A stretch of DNA of 64,000 nt from Desulfitobacterium dehalogenans ATCC 51507 (GCF_000243155.2 NC_018017.1:3162001-3226000), one strand, 5' to 3'; shown: positions 15,270 through 25,067, numbered from the stretch's first letter. Translations and numbers: made by a program. The notes: a model not told the origin generated them from the letters alone.

Positions 15270-17617
15270 ACAGGAGTACCTGGGTCATGAATTTTTTGAT
15301 TAAAGATATACAGGTCAGTCCCTGTTATATCCAACGTTGTTCCAGCATTCCCGCTGGCTTCATAACTTCCTGATGCCCAGTAATAAAACACACCGAATTC
15401 CGTGACATAAGGCACTTGATAGATATAGTTCACATGTACAGCGAAGGGTGCGTATATATAATTTGTTTCCATGACAGTGTTATCCGGTATAGGTGGTGGG
15501 TATCCTGCCCAATCTACGGTGTATTTTATCGTGCCAACAAGACCATTGAGAGATAAATTAATATCCTCTTCTCTCCTCTTAATTTCCACCTTACCGGTGC
15601 CATCCCAACCGATTTCTCCCCGGGGAGTATGAACCCATGCCTTGGTAATATAAGCACTTGTGACCTGTGCATTGAGTAGCCCCCGTGGCGGCGGTGGCTG
15701 ATCGACTGTTAAGGTGATAGCCAGCTCATTTCCATATTTGGCAGTACCCGCAGGCTGAACGGTATTATTTCTTCTCCATGCCTCGATTTTTAGTTTTCCG
15801 GACAAATTCCCTGGCGGCGGCAAAGGAATGGGATTTACCTTGAACTGTGTTGTGGCTGTTGCTGTCTTACCGCCGGGTTGTGTTGCTGTTAATGTAACCG
15901 TATAGACTGCATCAGCCCCGGTATAATTATTGGGGGCATTCATCACTCCCTGCCATGTTTCCGGTGACCGGCTCCACTGACTTAAGTCCAGATCAACCGT
16001 ATTTTCCCCGCCATCAGTAATATGAGCTTTCACACTCTGGGTTAGGTTCTCCGGAAAGGGCAAGCCTTTGATAATGACCTGTTCCCCACTGTTGACTATG
16101 CCCGGTGAAGCTGTCGCCTTAAGATTATAGTCAGCCGGTGCCCAAATCTCGACGCAGCCTTGACTATTCAGGCCGTAATTCGTCCAAGCACAAACGAAGT
16201 GTAAATCTGAGCCATCCACAGAATCGACACCAACATCGGCGGCAACCGATGTATAAGTCGCGGAGACAGAACCAAGTGTTTGCCAGTAATCCTTAAATTC
16301 ATCGCCAAAGGTTGCGGATGGATTAGTAGCTGTCATGGGATTGGTAACAAGTAGGCCGTTTGTTGTATCGGAAGCAAGAAAAATCGTACTGGTAGATCCG
16401 TTACTCACTACTGCTGGTGAATATAGTCCTGAAAACCGACTTGCCCGAATCCGCATGGAACCAAATGAACTAAGAGGTGCTACGGTAATCGTAGTATGTG
16501 CATTTCCGATCCAGATCACGTTTTGCCCATCTATGGCAATGTTGGAGATATTGGACCGGGCTTTATCCATGGCAGACAGATCCTTTGCCTCAAACACTCC
16601 ATTGGCATTCATCCTGTAAATACCTCCCCAATGGTCCGGTACAAAAATATGCAAATTCGGAGCAATAACCGGCGAGGAATCTATAGGGCCTTCAAAGAAG
16701 CCACGGACCGTTGTAATCTCACCTGTCGTAGGATTCATGATGATGAGACGGTTATCCCCACTCCCATAAGCTGCTACACCGAATACAGCGGCTCCGGTGC
16801 CGCCCACCACTGTTGTGCTGGGATTCCAGGCCGGGGAGGATGTGACGATATCGTTAGTGGCGCGGGAAGTGTCCATTATGGTGTTATATCCTTTTCCTAT
16901 GAATTGTACATTCACAGGTGTATAAAGGGGTTGAGCTAATACCCCACCCGACCATGAACCAACAACGGCGAAGGGAGTTTCCCACGTTATTGTTTCCCAC
17001 GTGAGCATGTTTGTCCCACTTGCAGTTAAAGGTGGAGTAATTAAAGGGGAGGATGCAATTAATTTTATCGCGTTCCCCGAATTGCCTTGAATATTCTTAT
17101 TGAAAACATTTGAAGTCCTATTGCCATTTTCATCAATTGTCCACCAGTACAGATACTCACCCACAGCTATTGCAAGATACCCATCCTTAATAGTTGGCCC
17201 GGAGATCCCAGCAGCTGCATCACGGCCTCCACTTGATCCAACATCAAATGTAGCAATTAAAGTTGCATTTAGTGATATTCCATTGCCTGGTTTCCATGTG
17301 GCATCCGGCTTTTTAAGTTCAATTCGGGTAAGGTAACCTTTGCCTTTCTGATCATAGGTAAATTGATAAAGATTGCTTCCTACAACGGCCGGAGTGGTAT
17401 TAGAATACTGCCGGTTCCCGTTCCATGACGGGATTTGAACATAGTAGGGATTGTTATTGTACTTAAGGTCATTGTATTGAGGGTCAACGACAGTATTATT
17501 TCTTGAGATGTTGGCATTGTGAGTGTAGTTATCTGCCCCAAAGACATTAGCCGGTAGAACAAGAGATAGACAAAGCAAAGTAACAACAAGGGCCATGGTC
17601 CATTGCTTTCTGTGCAA
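15257..17617 (-). CDS. secreted propeller-like and Ig-like surface protein
   Basis: A 786-residue secreted protein of unknown function. The start is TTG at 17617, 7 bases after AGGAGG. A signal peptide (MALVVTLLCLSLVLPANVFG) ends near residue 27. Residues ~50-480 contain repeated blade-like strands (GGRDAAAGISGPTIKDGYLAIAVG, APNLHIFVPDHWGGIYRM, IDGQNVIWIG) resembling a PQQ-type beta-propeller. Residues ~490-600 look Ig-like, and the C-terminal ~150 residues are beta-rich. No LPxTG or membrane anchor was seen. It lies within the pilus cluster, so it may be a pilus-associated surface component. Confidence 0.65.
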   Translation of the reverse strand: MHRKQWTMALVVTLLCLSLVLPANVFGADNYTHNANISRNNTVVDPQYNDLKYNNNPYYVQIPSWNGNRQYSNTTPAVVGSNLYQFTYDQKGKGYLTRIELKKPDATWKPGNGISLNATLIATFDVGSSGGRDAAAGISGPTIKDGYLAIAVGEYLYWWTIDENGNRTSNVFNKNIQGNSGNAIKLIASSPLITPPLTASGTNMLTWETITWETPFAVVGSWSGGVLAQPLYTPVNVQFIGKGYNTIMDTSRATNDIVTSSPAWNPSTTVVGGTGAAVFGVAAYGSGDNRLIIMNPTTGEITTVRGFFEGPIDSSPVIAPNLHIFVPDHWGGIYRMNANGVFEAKDLSAMDKARSNISNIAIDGQNVIWIGNAHTTITVAPLSSFGSMRIRASRFSGLYSPAVVSNGSTSTIFLASDTTNGLLVTNPMTATNPSATFGDEFKDYWQTLGSVSATYTSVAADVGVDSVDGSDLHFVCAWTNYGLNSQGCVEIWAPADYNLKATASPGIVNSGEQVIIKGLPFPENLTQSVKAHITDGGENTVDLDLSQWSRSPETWQGVMNAPNNYTGADAVYTVTLTATQPGGKTATATTQFKVNPIPLPPPGNLSGKLKIEAWRRNNTVQPAGTAKYGNELAITLTVDQPPPPRGLLNAQVTSAYITKAWVHTPRGEIGWDGTGKVEIKRREEDINLSLNGLVGTIKYTVDWAGYPPPIPDNTVMETNYIYAPFAVHVNYIYQVPYVTEFGVFYYWASGSYEASGNAGTTLDITGTDLYIFNQKIHDPGTPVWQP

Positions 17618-17654
17618 ATATATGACCTCCTTTCACACTTTCGGCAATAAAAAA

Positions 17655-17680
17655 TCACCCTCCTCGATTCTGGAAGGTGA
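17655..17680 (-). terminator. terminator just upstream of the 17617 gene
   Basis: On the minus strand TCACCTTCC pairs with GGAGGGTGA and is followed by TTTTTTATTG, only about 25 bases before the AGGAGG of the next gene. It may separate 17696 from 15257 or act as an attenuator. Confidence 0.6.
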
Positions 17681-17695
17681 AATGATGTTATTGAG

Positions 17696-18562
17696 TTATG
17701 CTTTTTTTCTGATAAAGACAGCTCCAACCGAAGCTAAAACCACAACAGCTACTACGACTCCTAACCACATCATGAGATTAGTATTAGACTGCTCCGGCTC
17801 TGGAGCTTGCACAGGAATGCTGGCAACGGGGACCGGTGGTTCATTTACTTTTGGTGGATCTTGAGTAACAAGCTTTTGATTCTCGGTTACCATCTCTTCA
17901 GTCATAGGTGTATCTGGTGTTTTTACCGTTTGCCCAACTGAATCTGACGGATCAGCTTTCGGCTCTGATTCAGATTGTGTTGGTACTGTTGATAAATTAA
18001 CTGGCTCAGTAACCGCATTGACCTGTCCTGTATTGATCGGAAGTTCTGGTTCTGGTTGTACTGGAGCTGGTTCAGCTTCGGCTAGCGGTTTAGGTGCCGT
18101 TGTTTCTGCTGGAACAGTATAACCGCCTTTTTGAAGCCAGGCAATCTGATCATCATTTAATGCTGTGGACTCAGGTGGGATGCTTGCCCCACCCACTTCT
18201 GCAGGATTAAAATTCTGAGATTTCATAGCCGCAAGAACATTAGGAGCGAAGTTAATTGTTGTACCGAGAATTCCACCTTCACCACCCAAGTTCGGTCCAT
18301 AGCCTTCCTTATAAGCTTGTAGAATAGGTTCTACCGGATTAACTTTTTTCCATGATGAGTTGTATGGGATAGATATAAACAAATCTGTTCCAAATCCATC
18401 ACTATAACCGAACGAAATACTTGTTCCGTTCCCATTGGGTCCTGCAACCCATCCCTCAAGCGTAACGCCATGAGGAACGCCTCCTCTAGCTAACGCAACG
18501 CCTGGCAATAACCCTATTAGCAAAGCAACCGTAATAACTAAAGCCTTAATTTTCTTGGTCAT
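17696..18562 (-). CDS. membrane-anchored secreted protein with proline-rich stalk
   Basis: A 288-residue protein. I chose the ATG at 18562 (MTKKIKALVITVALL), preceded by AAGGAGGGG. It has a signal peptide ending ...GVALA, a ~110-residue folded domain (GWVAGPNGNGTSISFGYSDGFG), a long Pro/Glu/Thr-rich stalk and a C-terminal membrane helix (LMMWLGVVVAVVVLASVGAVF) ending RKKA. This layout fits a surface protein tethered in the membrane. It is the first gene after a strong promoter and is followed by the rest of the pilus cluster. Function unknown. Confidence 0.65.
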   Translation of the reverse strand: MTKKIKALVITVALLIGLLPGVALARGGVPHGVTLEGWVAGPNGNGTSISFGYSDGFGTDLFISIPYNSSWKKVNPVEPILQAYKEGYGPNLGGEGGILGTTINFAPNVLAAMKSQNFNPAEVGGASIPPESTALNDDQIAWLQKGGYTVPAETTAPKPLAEAEPAPVQPEPELPINTGQVNAVTEPVNLSTVPTQSESEPKADPSDSVGQTVKTPDTPMTEEMVTENQKLVTQDPPKVNEPPVPVASIPVQAPEPEQSNTNLMMWLGVVVAVVVLASVGAVFIRKKA

Positions 18563-18683
18563 ATCTTTTCCCCTCCTTATAGAAACAACCACTTATCTGG
18601 AGATATGTGACGCTTTTGCAACAGCCACTTGTTAATCAATGTCAGCTTGATTTCTTGAATAAAAAGTCTACTATCTCAATACT

Positions 18684-18712
18684 ATTATATCATAATCAGT
18701 GTGTAATTTCAA
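18684..18712 (-). promoter_or_regulatory. strong sigma-A-type promoter for the pilus cluster
   Basis: On the minus strand TTGAAA (-35) and TATAAT (-10) are separated by exactly 17 bases, preceding the 18562 gene by about 120 bases. The remaining 18,563-18,792 gap is AT-rich with no other clear signal. Confidence 0.7.
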
Positions 18713-18792
18713 GATAATAAGAGAAATCACGAGTTAATTTGATATAATCAACTCAAATCGCATTTTTTATTTTCAGTATCGCGACATTCATT

Positions 18793-19392
18793 TTAGCGCT
18801 CCAAATCCTGCTCGTCCCGGTCGTTACTCCTGTCCTGATTCACACGACTTAACTCAAGAGTCAGCTTCTGTACCTTTTCTTCCAAGACTATGACCTTATT
18901 TTCAAGCTCCCTATTCCTGCTGATCGTTCTCTCCCAATCCTTAACCAAAGCATGTATTCCTTCTACATGTCCCTTAATCTTCTGTTGATCCTTATCCAGA
19001 TTCTTGAAACTATTCTCGTGATCCGCTTTTTCCTTGATGAGATGGTCATTGATTTTTTCTACCTTTGTCAATATGGTGTTTGAGGAAGATAATATTGACT
19101 CTGTAGAGCCTTTAATCGAATCCTTGACTTGCTCATTGAGACTGCAATTACCTTCTTTAATGGCAGCCTCAATATCCTTATGCTGTCCGGAAAGAGTAGT
19201 ATTCGGTACCTCACCAATTTTAAGATTTAGTTTTTTATACCCCTTCACATCGGTAATCCAATTCGCCAAAAGAGTTGATCCTAGCACCGCCACTGCACCA
19301 ATAATCGCAACCGTTAAACTGTCCATTAGAATCTGCCCCCAATTCAAATCTCCTTCACTCCCTTCATTATATCTTTTCCCATCAGTTTCCAT
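18793..19392 (-). CDS. membrane-anchored coiled-coil protein
   Basis: A 199-residue protein with one N-terminal membrane helix (LTVAIIGAVAVLGSTLLANWI) and a long charged C-terminal region with heptad patterns (ENKVIVLEEKVQKLTLELSRV), probably a coiled coil. Start choice is uncertain: ATG at 19392 directly follows the peptidase stop, but ATG at 19326 has a better GGGGG spacing. Not recognised as a known family; its pairing with the peptidase gene suggests a pilus-related role. Confidence 0.55.
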   Translation of the reverse strand: METDGKRYNEGSEGDLNWGQILMDSLTVAIIGAVAVLGSTLLANWITDVKGYKKLNLKIGEVPNTTLSGQHKDIEAAIKEGNCSLNEQVKDSIKGSTESILSSSNTILTKVEKINDHLIKEKADHENSFKNLDKDQQKIKGHVEGIHALVKDWERTISRNRELENKVIVLEEKVQKLTLELSRVNQDRSNDRDEQDLER

Positions 19393-19395
19393 CAA

Positions 19396-19827
19396 TTATA
19401 AAATAATCATTGTCATCCACGCGCCGATTGTCAAAAAAGGACCAAAAGGAACTTGCTGCTTCAGCGTAATTCGTTTGGAAACAATGAGGACCCCCCCCAA
19501 GATAAGAGCCAGTAAAATGGCCCAAACCAGGGTAACCATAACAGGAAGAGGCCCTAAAAATAGAGTCAATGCTGTCACGTATTTAGCATCACCCATACCC
19601 ATGCCGTTGGGGTAAAAATAAGCAACCAAGGCGAATAATCCACCGATGAAAAGTGCTGCCACTCCATTATCAAACAAGACCTGAGAACCCTTAAGACCTG
19701 AGAAAAGTAGCCCTATCCCAAGTAGTGGAAATGTCAGCTTATCCGGAAGCCGCATCTTAAAATAGTCTGTTAGTGCTAAAAAGAATGTTATTAGGACAAA
19801 AACAAAATATAGGAATCCAGTTAACAC
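19396..19827 (-). CDS. tadV: prepilin peptidase, A24 family (TadV/CpaA type)
   Basis: A 143-residue membrane aspartic protease that cleaves prepilin leaders at the membrane. It has both expected aspartates: LTDYFKMRLP near residue 21 and GMGDAK near residue 76, and about five hydrophobic helices. It is short, as in CpaA/TadV enzymes that lack the methyltransferase domain. The start is GTG with GGAGGG upstream. Likely acts on the TadE-like proteins and the small pilin. Confidence 0.88.
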   Translation of the reverse strand: MLTGFLYFVFVLITFFLALTDYFKMRLPDKLTFPLLGIGLLFSGLKGSQVLFDNGVAALFIGGLFALVAYFYPNGMGMGDAKYVTALTLFLGPLPVMVTLVWAILLALILGGVLIVSKRITLKQQVPFGPFLTIGAWMTMIIL

Positions 19828-19870
19828 GAGTATCCCTCCTCAAGACACATGGTTTTCTTCCAACAAAAAA

Positions 19871-19887
19871 ACAGCCCTTTGGACTGT
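19871..19887 (-). terminator. terminator between the NACHT gene and tadV
   Basis: On the minus strand ACAGTCC pairs with GGGCTGT and is followed by seven T residues, after the stop of the 19911 gene and ~45 bases before the tadV start. Confidence 0.7.
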
Positions 19888-19910
19888 CTTTTAATAGCTA
19901 TTGTATAAAT

Positions 19911-22295
19911 TCACAGTAACATCTTATATTGTTCTCTGATTTTCGCCTTAGATGGGCTTAGTCTGCTTTTGACATTCTCTTGAATTTTTTTTAATCCACC
20001 GGCATCAATACTGTCTTTTCTATCGTATAAGTAAATTTTAGTTTTAAAAATTATAAAAAGCAAAACATCTATATCCTGGGATTTAGTCAGCTCTTTCAAA
20101 TGTTTAGGATAATTAGCGATTCCTAAGTCACATACAATAATACATAAAAATGTCACCCAAAGATCATATTCATTTTTCCCATTAAACTCTTGGATCAATT
20201 TCAAGTATTGGTTCTTCATTTTTTGGGTACCTAATATATAACTCGCTAAGACACTAGAGAATACTAAAACAGGAAATTTATCTGCGCTGTTATTTTTTAA
20301 TAAATAGAAGTGTAAATCTGATAGATGTTGTAAACACTGCTTCAAGCTCTCTATTTTAACATCTTCATTACTTTGATCAGCATTTTGTAAAATACTACCT
20401 AATAAGTACGTTATAAAAAACTTTGTCTTTTGTGTTTCATTTTCTTCGTTAATTTCTTTTGGTATATAATCCCGACCTAAAATTTCTGAAATAAGATTTG
20501 TACAATTTCTCTTTAATCCCGCATAATAAATTATTACTAACGCCCAAGAAGGATTGGTATAGTTTGCAATTATTTCGTTTTCCAATCCTTCGGTTAACAG
20601 ATATTTTGCGGCAAAAAACTCTTGTAATGTATGAAAAGAGAATTCAACTTGATCTTCAGTTCTTTTTATTATACCTGAATTGACTATTTCCTCAAGTAAC
20701 TCCTCCCCTTCTTCATCCAACCCTTTTTGTTTAAATCGTTTGTTGATTTCACTAATAAATTCCCACACAGACATCGAATTGCGGCTTTCTAAAAAAAGTC
20801 TATATGCTATGTAGGATAAATAGTCATGCTTGGTCCTAAAATCAAACTTATATTTAATCGAAAGCTCTTTATCCCATTTGCCTAAATATAACTCAGTATA
20901 TTTTTCAAATAGCTCTGCAACATTAGATGTAATTTCATCACGATGTTCTTCATAGAGTACAAGACATATTGTATAAACGAAAGGTGTCCTTGGAAAATTA
21001 CCTATGCTTATTTTCCTTTCTACAGATTGAAAAGCAACATCTGGTAGAATCGTAGTAGAATTTTTATACCATTGCCTAACTAACTGTTCAGATTTTCGAG
21101 AGTTAAACGGCTCGATTTTACACTTTATTAAATCATCGAATTTTTGGGTAAGTGTAACATCATAATCTCTTGATGCAATTATAAGCGAATTGCCAGGATA
21201 AGCCTTTTTAAAGCTAGCTATCGACTCTTCAAAAGCCTTTTTTTCAGACACCTCAAGGATTTCACTATAAGAGTCAAATAGCAATAGCATATCTCCAGAA
21301 GTAAGTCTTTCTTCTAATTCAGGAATGATCCTTTCTCCATTTTCCTTTTTCAAAATTGATATTAGGGTTGATAAAATATCGTATTTGTTGGCTTCAAGAT
21401 CTTTTACCTTTATAAATACGGGAATAACTCCCTTTTGATGTTCTTGTAGATTATTCAATATCTGTTTACATAATAGGGCTTGTAATAAAGTTGATTTTCC
21501 ACTTCCTTGATCTCCGGTTATTAAAAAATCTTTACGACTTTGCAAAATCTCATCACAAGAATATTTTATTTTTTTATCAACTATCTTTTTGGCCTTTTTT
21601 CTTAACAACTCTTTGTCAGTATTTGCCTCTACAATATCTGGTTCAATGAAGATTTCATTAAACTCTAAATCTTTCTGAGAACCAAATTTTCTTATATCGA
21701 TTAGATACCTATGTTTTTCATAAACCTGAGTATAATAGTCGATATATTGCTTATCTCTAATGCTAAAATACTCAGGATAGTGTTTTTCTAGAAGGTTTAG
21801 GATTTGTTCTCCTTCTAAAAAACTTATTTCATTACTTACTCCTATGCCGTCAACAATTTGTCTTTTTGCACTATTGCTTATTTTTCCATTTGTTATTACA
21901 TACATTGATTTTGGAGAAAACTTACCTCTAGGTTCCACAAAATCATGTTTACGAGTAAATGCAGCTTTAAGTTGATTACCTATAACTGTGATATCGTTTT
22001 TACTTCCAGAACTAGGCGAATTTGTCAGATCACCTACTTTTAATTGAACACCCACCATATGCTTGGTTCCTAAACTATCTTCTTCAAAATATGCTATATC
22101 AAGCCCCGATTCATCATTACCATGTCTAGATTGAACGTGGGACATTTTCCCAATTTTTCTGAACAGTGGCAGTATTACATTTACCCTAAAACTTTCCTCA
22201 TTGAGTTTTTGCAACTCACTTAGCTTCTCTTCTTTAGACATTATTATTTTCACCCAGCCTTCTGAAACAATAAACTTTATTAGATTATTCTTCAT
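19911..22295 (-). CDS. restriction-nuclease plus NACHT defence protein (bacterial NLR-like)
   Basis: A 794-residue protein with three parts. Residues ~50-180 resemble an Mrr-type PD-(D/E)xK nuclease (SGLDIAYF followed by VGVQLKVGD, giving a D...QxK signature). Residues ~230-560 form a NACHT STAND NTPase: Walker A GDQGSGKSTLL, Walker B LLLFDSYSEI, sensor-like IIASRDYD, and the diagnostic FSFHTLQEFFAAKYL. The C-terminus is a helical repeat region, a probable sensor. bNACHT and Avs families with nuclease effectors are known anti-phage proteins. The gene is AT-rich and sits alone between pilus genes, so it looks like cargo. The first ATG is used; MSKEEKLSEL at 22241 is an alternative start. Confidence 0.8.
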   Translation of the reverse strand: MKNNLIKFIVSEGWVKIIMSKEEKLSELQKLNEESFRVNVILPLFRKIGKMSHVQSRHGNDESGLDIAYFEEDSLGTKHMVGVQLKVGDLTNSPSSGSKNDITVIGNQLKAAFTRKHDFVEPRGKFSPKSMYVITNGKISNSAKRQIVDGIGVSNEISFLEGEQILNLLEKHYPEYFSIRDKQYIDYYTQVYEKHRYLIDIRKFGSQKDLEFNEIFIEPDIVEANTDKELLRKKAKKIVDKKIKYSCDEILQSRKDFLITGDQGSGKSTLLQALLCKQILNNLQEHQKGVIPVFIKVKDLEANKYDILSTLISILKKENGERIIPELEERLTSGDMLLLFDSYSEILEVSEKKAFEESIASFKKAYPGNSLIIASRDYDVTLTQKFDDLIKCKIEPFNSRKSEQLVRQWYKNSTTILPDVAFQSVERKISIGNFPRTPFVYTICLVLYEEHRDEITSNVAELFEKYTELYLGKWDKELSIKYKFDFRTKHDYLSYIAYRLFLESRNSMSVWEFISEINKRFKQKGLDEEGEELLEEIVNSGIIKRTEDQVEFSFHTLQEFFAAKYLLTEGLENEIIANYTNPSWALVIIYYAGLKRNCTNLISEILGRDYIPKEINEENETQKTKFFITYLLGSILQNADQSNEDVKIESLKQCLQHLSDLHFYLLKNNSADKFPVLVFSSVLASYILGTQKMKNQYLKLIQEFNGKNEYDLWVTFLCIIVCDLGIANYPKHLKELTKSQDIDVLLFIIFKTKIYLYDRKDSIDAGGLKKIQENVKSRLSPSKAKIREQYKMLL

Positions 22296-22432
22296 AATAA
22301 GACAAATACCTCCATCTACTTAACTATCTTTTTTGAAGTAAGTTTTTATACTTACCTATTAATTATTCACCAAATTATGGATAATGTTTCATGTCCATAT
22401 TTATTTATGAACAATTGCTCCAAAAAATCACT

Positions 22433-24298
22433 TTAGCACGAACATTCCGTTTTCTGGAGCAAATAATTTAGAATACCTTCAATATCTCCAATATCTCCAT
22501 CCATATCCTCCGTAATAAAAATAGTTTTTGCGTCTTCTTTTTCTTCTGTTCGTTTCCCAATATATAAATTAATATCTGCATCTTCAGGAGGAGGCGTACC
22601 ACCTCCATCAACAATAAGGAGCCTCTGCTGAGACCGATGGTAATAGAGCGCCACATTCCACATATCCACTATTTCAGACTGTTCCACCGTGACCGCTTCC
22701 AGCAATGGCCATGCGTTCAGATTTCCATTTACGTAGGTATGTTTGACGCTAGGAGGAATTCCTGGTGTTTTCTTTAACCAAGAGGTTTCCCAACCTGGTC
22801 CTGGTTTAGGACACGGATAATAGCGTTTTAGACAAGGATTTTCGAAGTTCCCATCAAGAATGAGCACTGGTATGGAACCCGCTATTACTTGGGCCAGATG
22901 AGAAACCGTATAAGTTGTTTCCCTTCCTCGTTCAGCCCATACCCAAATGACCAGCCCCATGAGAGATTTCATGGGGCCTTCTACTATACTCGGGCCTGCT
23001 TTACTTACTTTCTCTTCCTTCCACTTTAGTTCTGTCTTTATGGATAAAGTTGAAATAACTTCTTTTGAAACACTAGCTGCCTTCTTAAAGGATTCGGGAA
23101 TCTCAATTAGATTTTTTATCCTAGATGAGACCATCTCTTTATTTTCCTCTTCAACAGAATCATCTGCGAAGGGGATATTTATCTCATCCATATAGTCGCG
23201 CATGATGTCTGCCCAAATCATACGGTTAGGTTTTGGATTAAAGAACTCAGGGGATGGAGAACCTTCGCTAAAGTAAATTGAATGGCTATAATTTTTGACC
23301 ACATTCGTTATAATTTTCTGATCCTCTTCAGAGGCAAATAGAAACATCAGATCTGATTTTTCAAGAGGCTCAAGTATTTTAGTCAAATCTTCTAACTCAT
23401 AAGCTCTATAGTCTATAGTGAGTAGTCTCACATTACTCCCATTAAAAGCATTTGTAATCTGCGTTGTCTTAAAAATATGGCCTAGGTCAAGAACGTTAAA
23501 ATCATAATCTAAAAGATTCACATTATCTTGAATTGTAAAGAAGTGAATTCTCTTATGTTCAATCGGCTGGACATTAATATTTACATTATAGTGTACAAGC
23601 CAATCAAGACTTTTCTCAGGGTCGCATACGATATACGAAACCCTTGCTCCCAAATCTGCTAAAAAGCAGGCGAGATTCAGTGCATTAGTTGTAGCACCCG
23701 TTTCTTCAGCAATACCAGCAGCACAAATGGTTACCCCTTTTCTCTCTTCATGCTCCAAATCAGATTTAATTTCATTACCGGCTGCCTTGACTTTATTGAT
23801 GCGCAATACCTCTTTTTTTGCAATCGGTTTATCGGATTCGGCCTTTGGCTTCTTCAGTTTTGTTTTCTTTGAAACTTCTTCTGTCGGCCGAGGTTTAAAC
23901 TTTTCCACCTTTTGAATTCGCATCCCTTTAGGGCTTATAGATTCCATAATTTCCTGCAGCATCATTTCATGGTCTACCGCCGTGATAAAATTCCTTACCC
24001 CGGCCTCATAAAGATTTTCCAGCAACTTTTCACCGGGTTTCATACCAACGGCTAAATAAATAATCCGGGCATCATACATAGCCCGGAATCCTAATATAGC
24101 TTCCATAATTTCTTCATCGGTATCATTCAACGCCTGGTGGTCAATAGCAATAAAACGAATATGACTGAAACTCCGCATATCGCGAATCACAAATTTCTTT
24201 AAGTTAAACTCCCCTGAGATCTTCTTTACAGGAAGTGTTTCATCCTGAACGAAGTCAAAAAGATTCAAGTTGAGATTACTGGTTAAAAACAATAGCAT
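22433..24298 (-). CDS. large CpaE/TadZ-like protein with two degenerate P-loops
   Basis: A 621-residue cytoplasmic protein with a receiver-like N-terminal part (IIYLAVGMKPGEKLLENLYEAGVRNFI), a charged linker, and two ATPase-like halves. The first has CAAGIAEETGATTNALNLACFLADLG followed by YIVCDPE; the second has WAERGRETTYTVSHLAQVIA followed by VLILDGNFENP. Both keep the overall MinD/CpaE pattern but lack the P-loop lysine. It may be a structural pseudo-ATPase of the pilus or transfer machine. Family assignment is by pattern only. Confidence 0.6.
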   Translation of the reverse strand: MLLFLTSNLNLNLFDFVQDETLPVKKISGEFNLKKFVIRDMRSFSHIRFIAIDHQALNDTDEEIMEAILGFRAMYDARIIYLAVGMKPGEKLLENLYEAGVRNFITAVDHEMMLQEIMESISPKGMRIQKVEKFKPRPTEEVSKKTKLKKPKAESDKPIAKKEVLRINKVKAAGNEIKSDLEHEERKGVTICAAGIAEETGATTNALNLACFLADLGARVSYIVCDPEKSLDWLVHYNVNINVQPIEHKRIHFFTIQDNVNLLDYDFNVLDLGHIFKTTQITNAFNGSNVRLLTIDYRAYELEDLTKILEPLEKSDLMFLFASEEDQKIITNVVKNYSHSIYFSEGSPSPEFFNPKPNRMIWADIMRDYMDEINIPFADDSVEEENKEMVSSRIKNLIEIPESFKKAASVSKEVISTLSIKTELKWKEEKVSKAGPSIVEGPMKSLMGLVIWVWAERGRETTYTVSHLAQVIAGSIPVLILDGNFENPCLKRYYPCPKPGPGWETSWLKKTPGIPPSVKHTYVNGNLNAWPLLEAVTVEQSEIVDMWNVALYYHRSQQRLLIVDGGGTPPPEDADINLYIGKRTEEKEDAKTIFITEDMDGDIGDIEGILNYLLQKTECSC

Positions 24299-24313
24299 TT
24301 AGTTCCCACCACC

Positions 24314-24439
24314 TTACCAAACACAATGGCTGCACAAATTCGGCTCTACCCAATAGCATCCCCCTGGGCAACCATGACGCCAAGTACATCCACATACTCG
24401 GCACCTTTGGACCTTTACAGACTTTATCTTGTATTTCAT
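24314..24439 (-). CDS. 41-residue cysteine-rich zinc-ribbon protein
   Basis: A short gene with ATG at 24439 after GGGAGGG. The product contains CRVCGC, GGCYWVEP and CSHC, four cysteine pairs arranged like a small zinc ribbon. Similar short Cys-rich proteins occur in phages and conjugative elements, often near ParB-like genes. It lies 15 bases upstream of the 22433 gene, so it is probably co-transcribed. Function unknown. Confidence 0.75.
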   Translation of the reverse strand: MKYKIKSVKVQRCRVCGCTWRHGCPGGCYWVEPNLCSHCVW

Positions 24440-24462
24440 CAATTCACCCTCCCAACTACTTA

Positions 24463-25059
24463 TCATAGTTCGTGATCCCATTCGTCTTCTTGACCAGCCT
24501 CATCCAGCAAATTTGGAGCGTTTGGTTTACCATCTCGAATCATCTCTTGGTTCCTCATGATACTCACGATGTCAGCGGCTAGTTCTACCGGCTCTTTATC
24601 GTATCGAACACGATCATGCTCCCATGTTCCCCGGGTATGATTGATCCCATTAAGAAGTTTTATCCCCCTGGCCGGGGGCTGCCATAACTTCAGGTTGTGA
24701 GTGTAATCATCCAGGAGACAATCATTTTCCCTTACGCCTCCAGGAATAAAATCCTTTTTGTCACATCCACAGGGAGAGAAAACACGATGGGCTGCATCAA
24801 TTTCGGGTAAATACTGATCCAGCCATTGATTTTTTTCCTCTATGGCATAAGGGTTACCGGCCAAATAAGCCGACAAGATGTTTACCTCGATTTCAGGATT
24901 GTTCCTAATGATAGTTTTTATAGCTTCTACAACATTGTTTATAGGTTTAAGGTTAAAAAAATAACCCTTTTCATAAAGGGTTTCCAAAGTATCGACCTTC
25001 TTAAATTCAGCTAATGTCCCGTCCATATCCACAAACAAGCGTTGTTTTGACATGCTCAC
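24463..25059 (-). CDS. HAD-type 5'(3')-nucleotidase-like protein with C-terminal acidic tag
   Basis: A 198-residue protein with HAD motif I VDMDGTLAEF near residue 10, motif II LSAYLAG and motif IV CLLDDYTHNL, close to the NT5C deoxyribonucleotidase family that removes phosphate from (d)NMPs. The C-terminus adds ~25 residues ending EDEWDHEL, the same tag found on other unrelated proteins of the element. Likely a nucleotide-salvage enzyme, possibly delivered to recipients; delivery is speculative. Confidence 0.75.
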   Translation of the reverse strand: MSMSKQRLFVDMDGTLAEFKKVDTLETLYEKGYFFNLKPINNVVEAIKTIIRNNPEIEVNILSAYLAGNPYAIEEKNQWLDQYLPEIDAAHRVFSPCGCDKKDFIPGGVRENDCLLDDYTHNLKLWQPPARGIKLLNGINHTRGTWEHDRVRYDKEPVELAADIVSIMRNQEMIRDGKPNAPNLLDEAGQEDEWDHEL

Positions 25060-25067
25060 TCACATCC

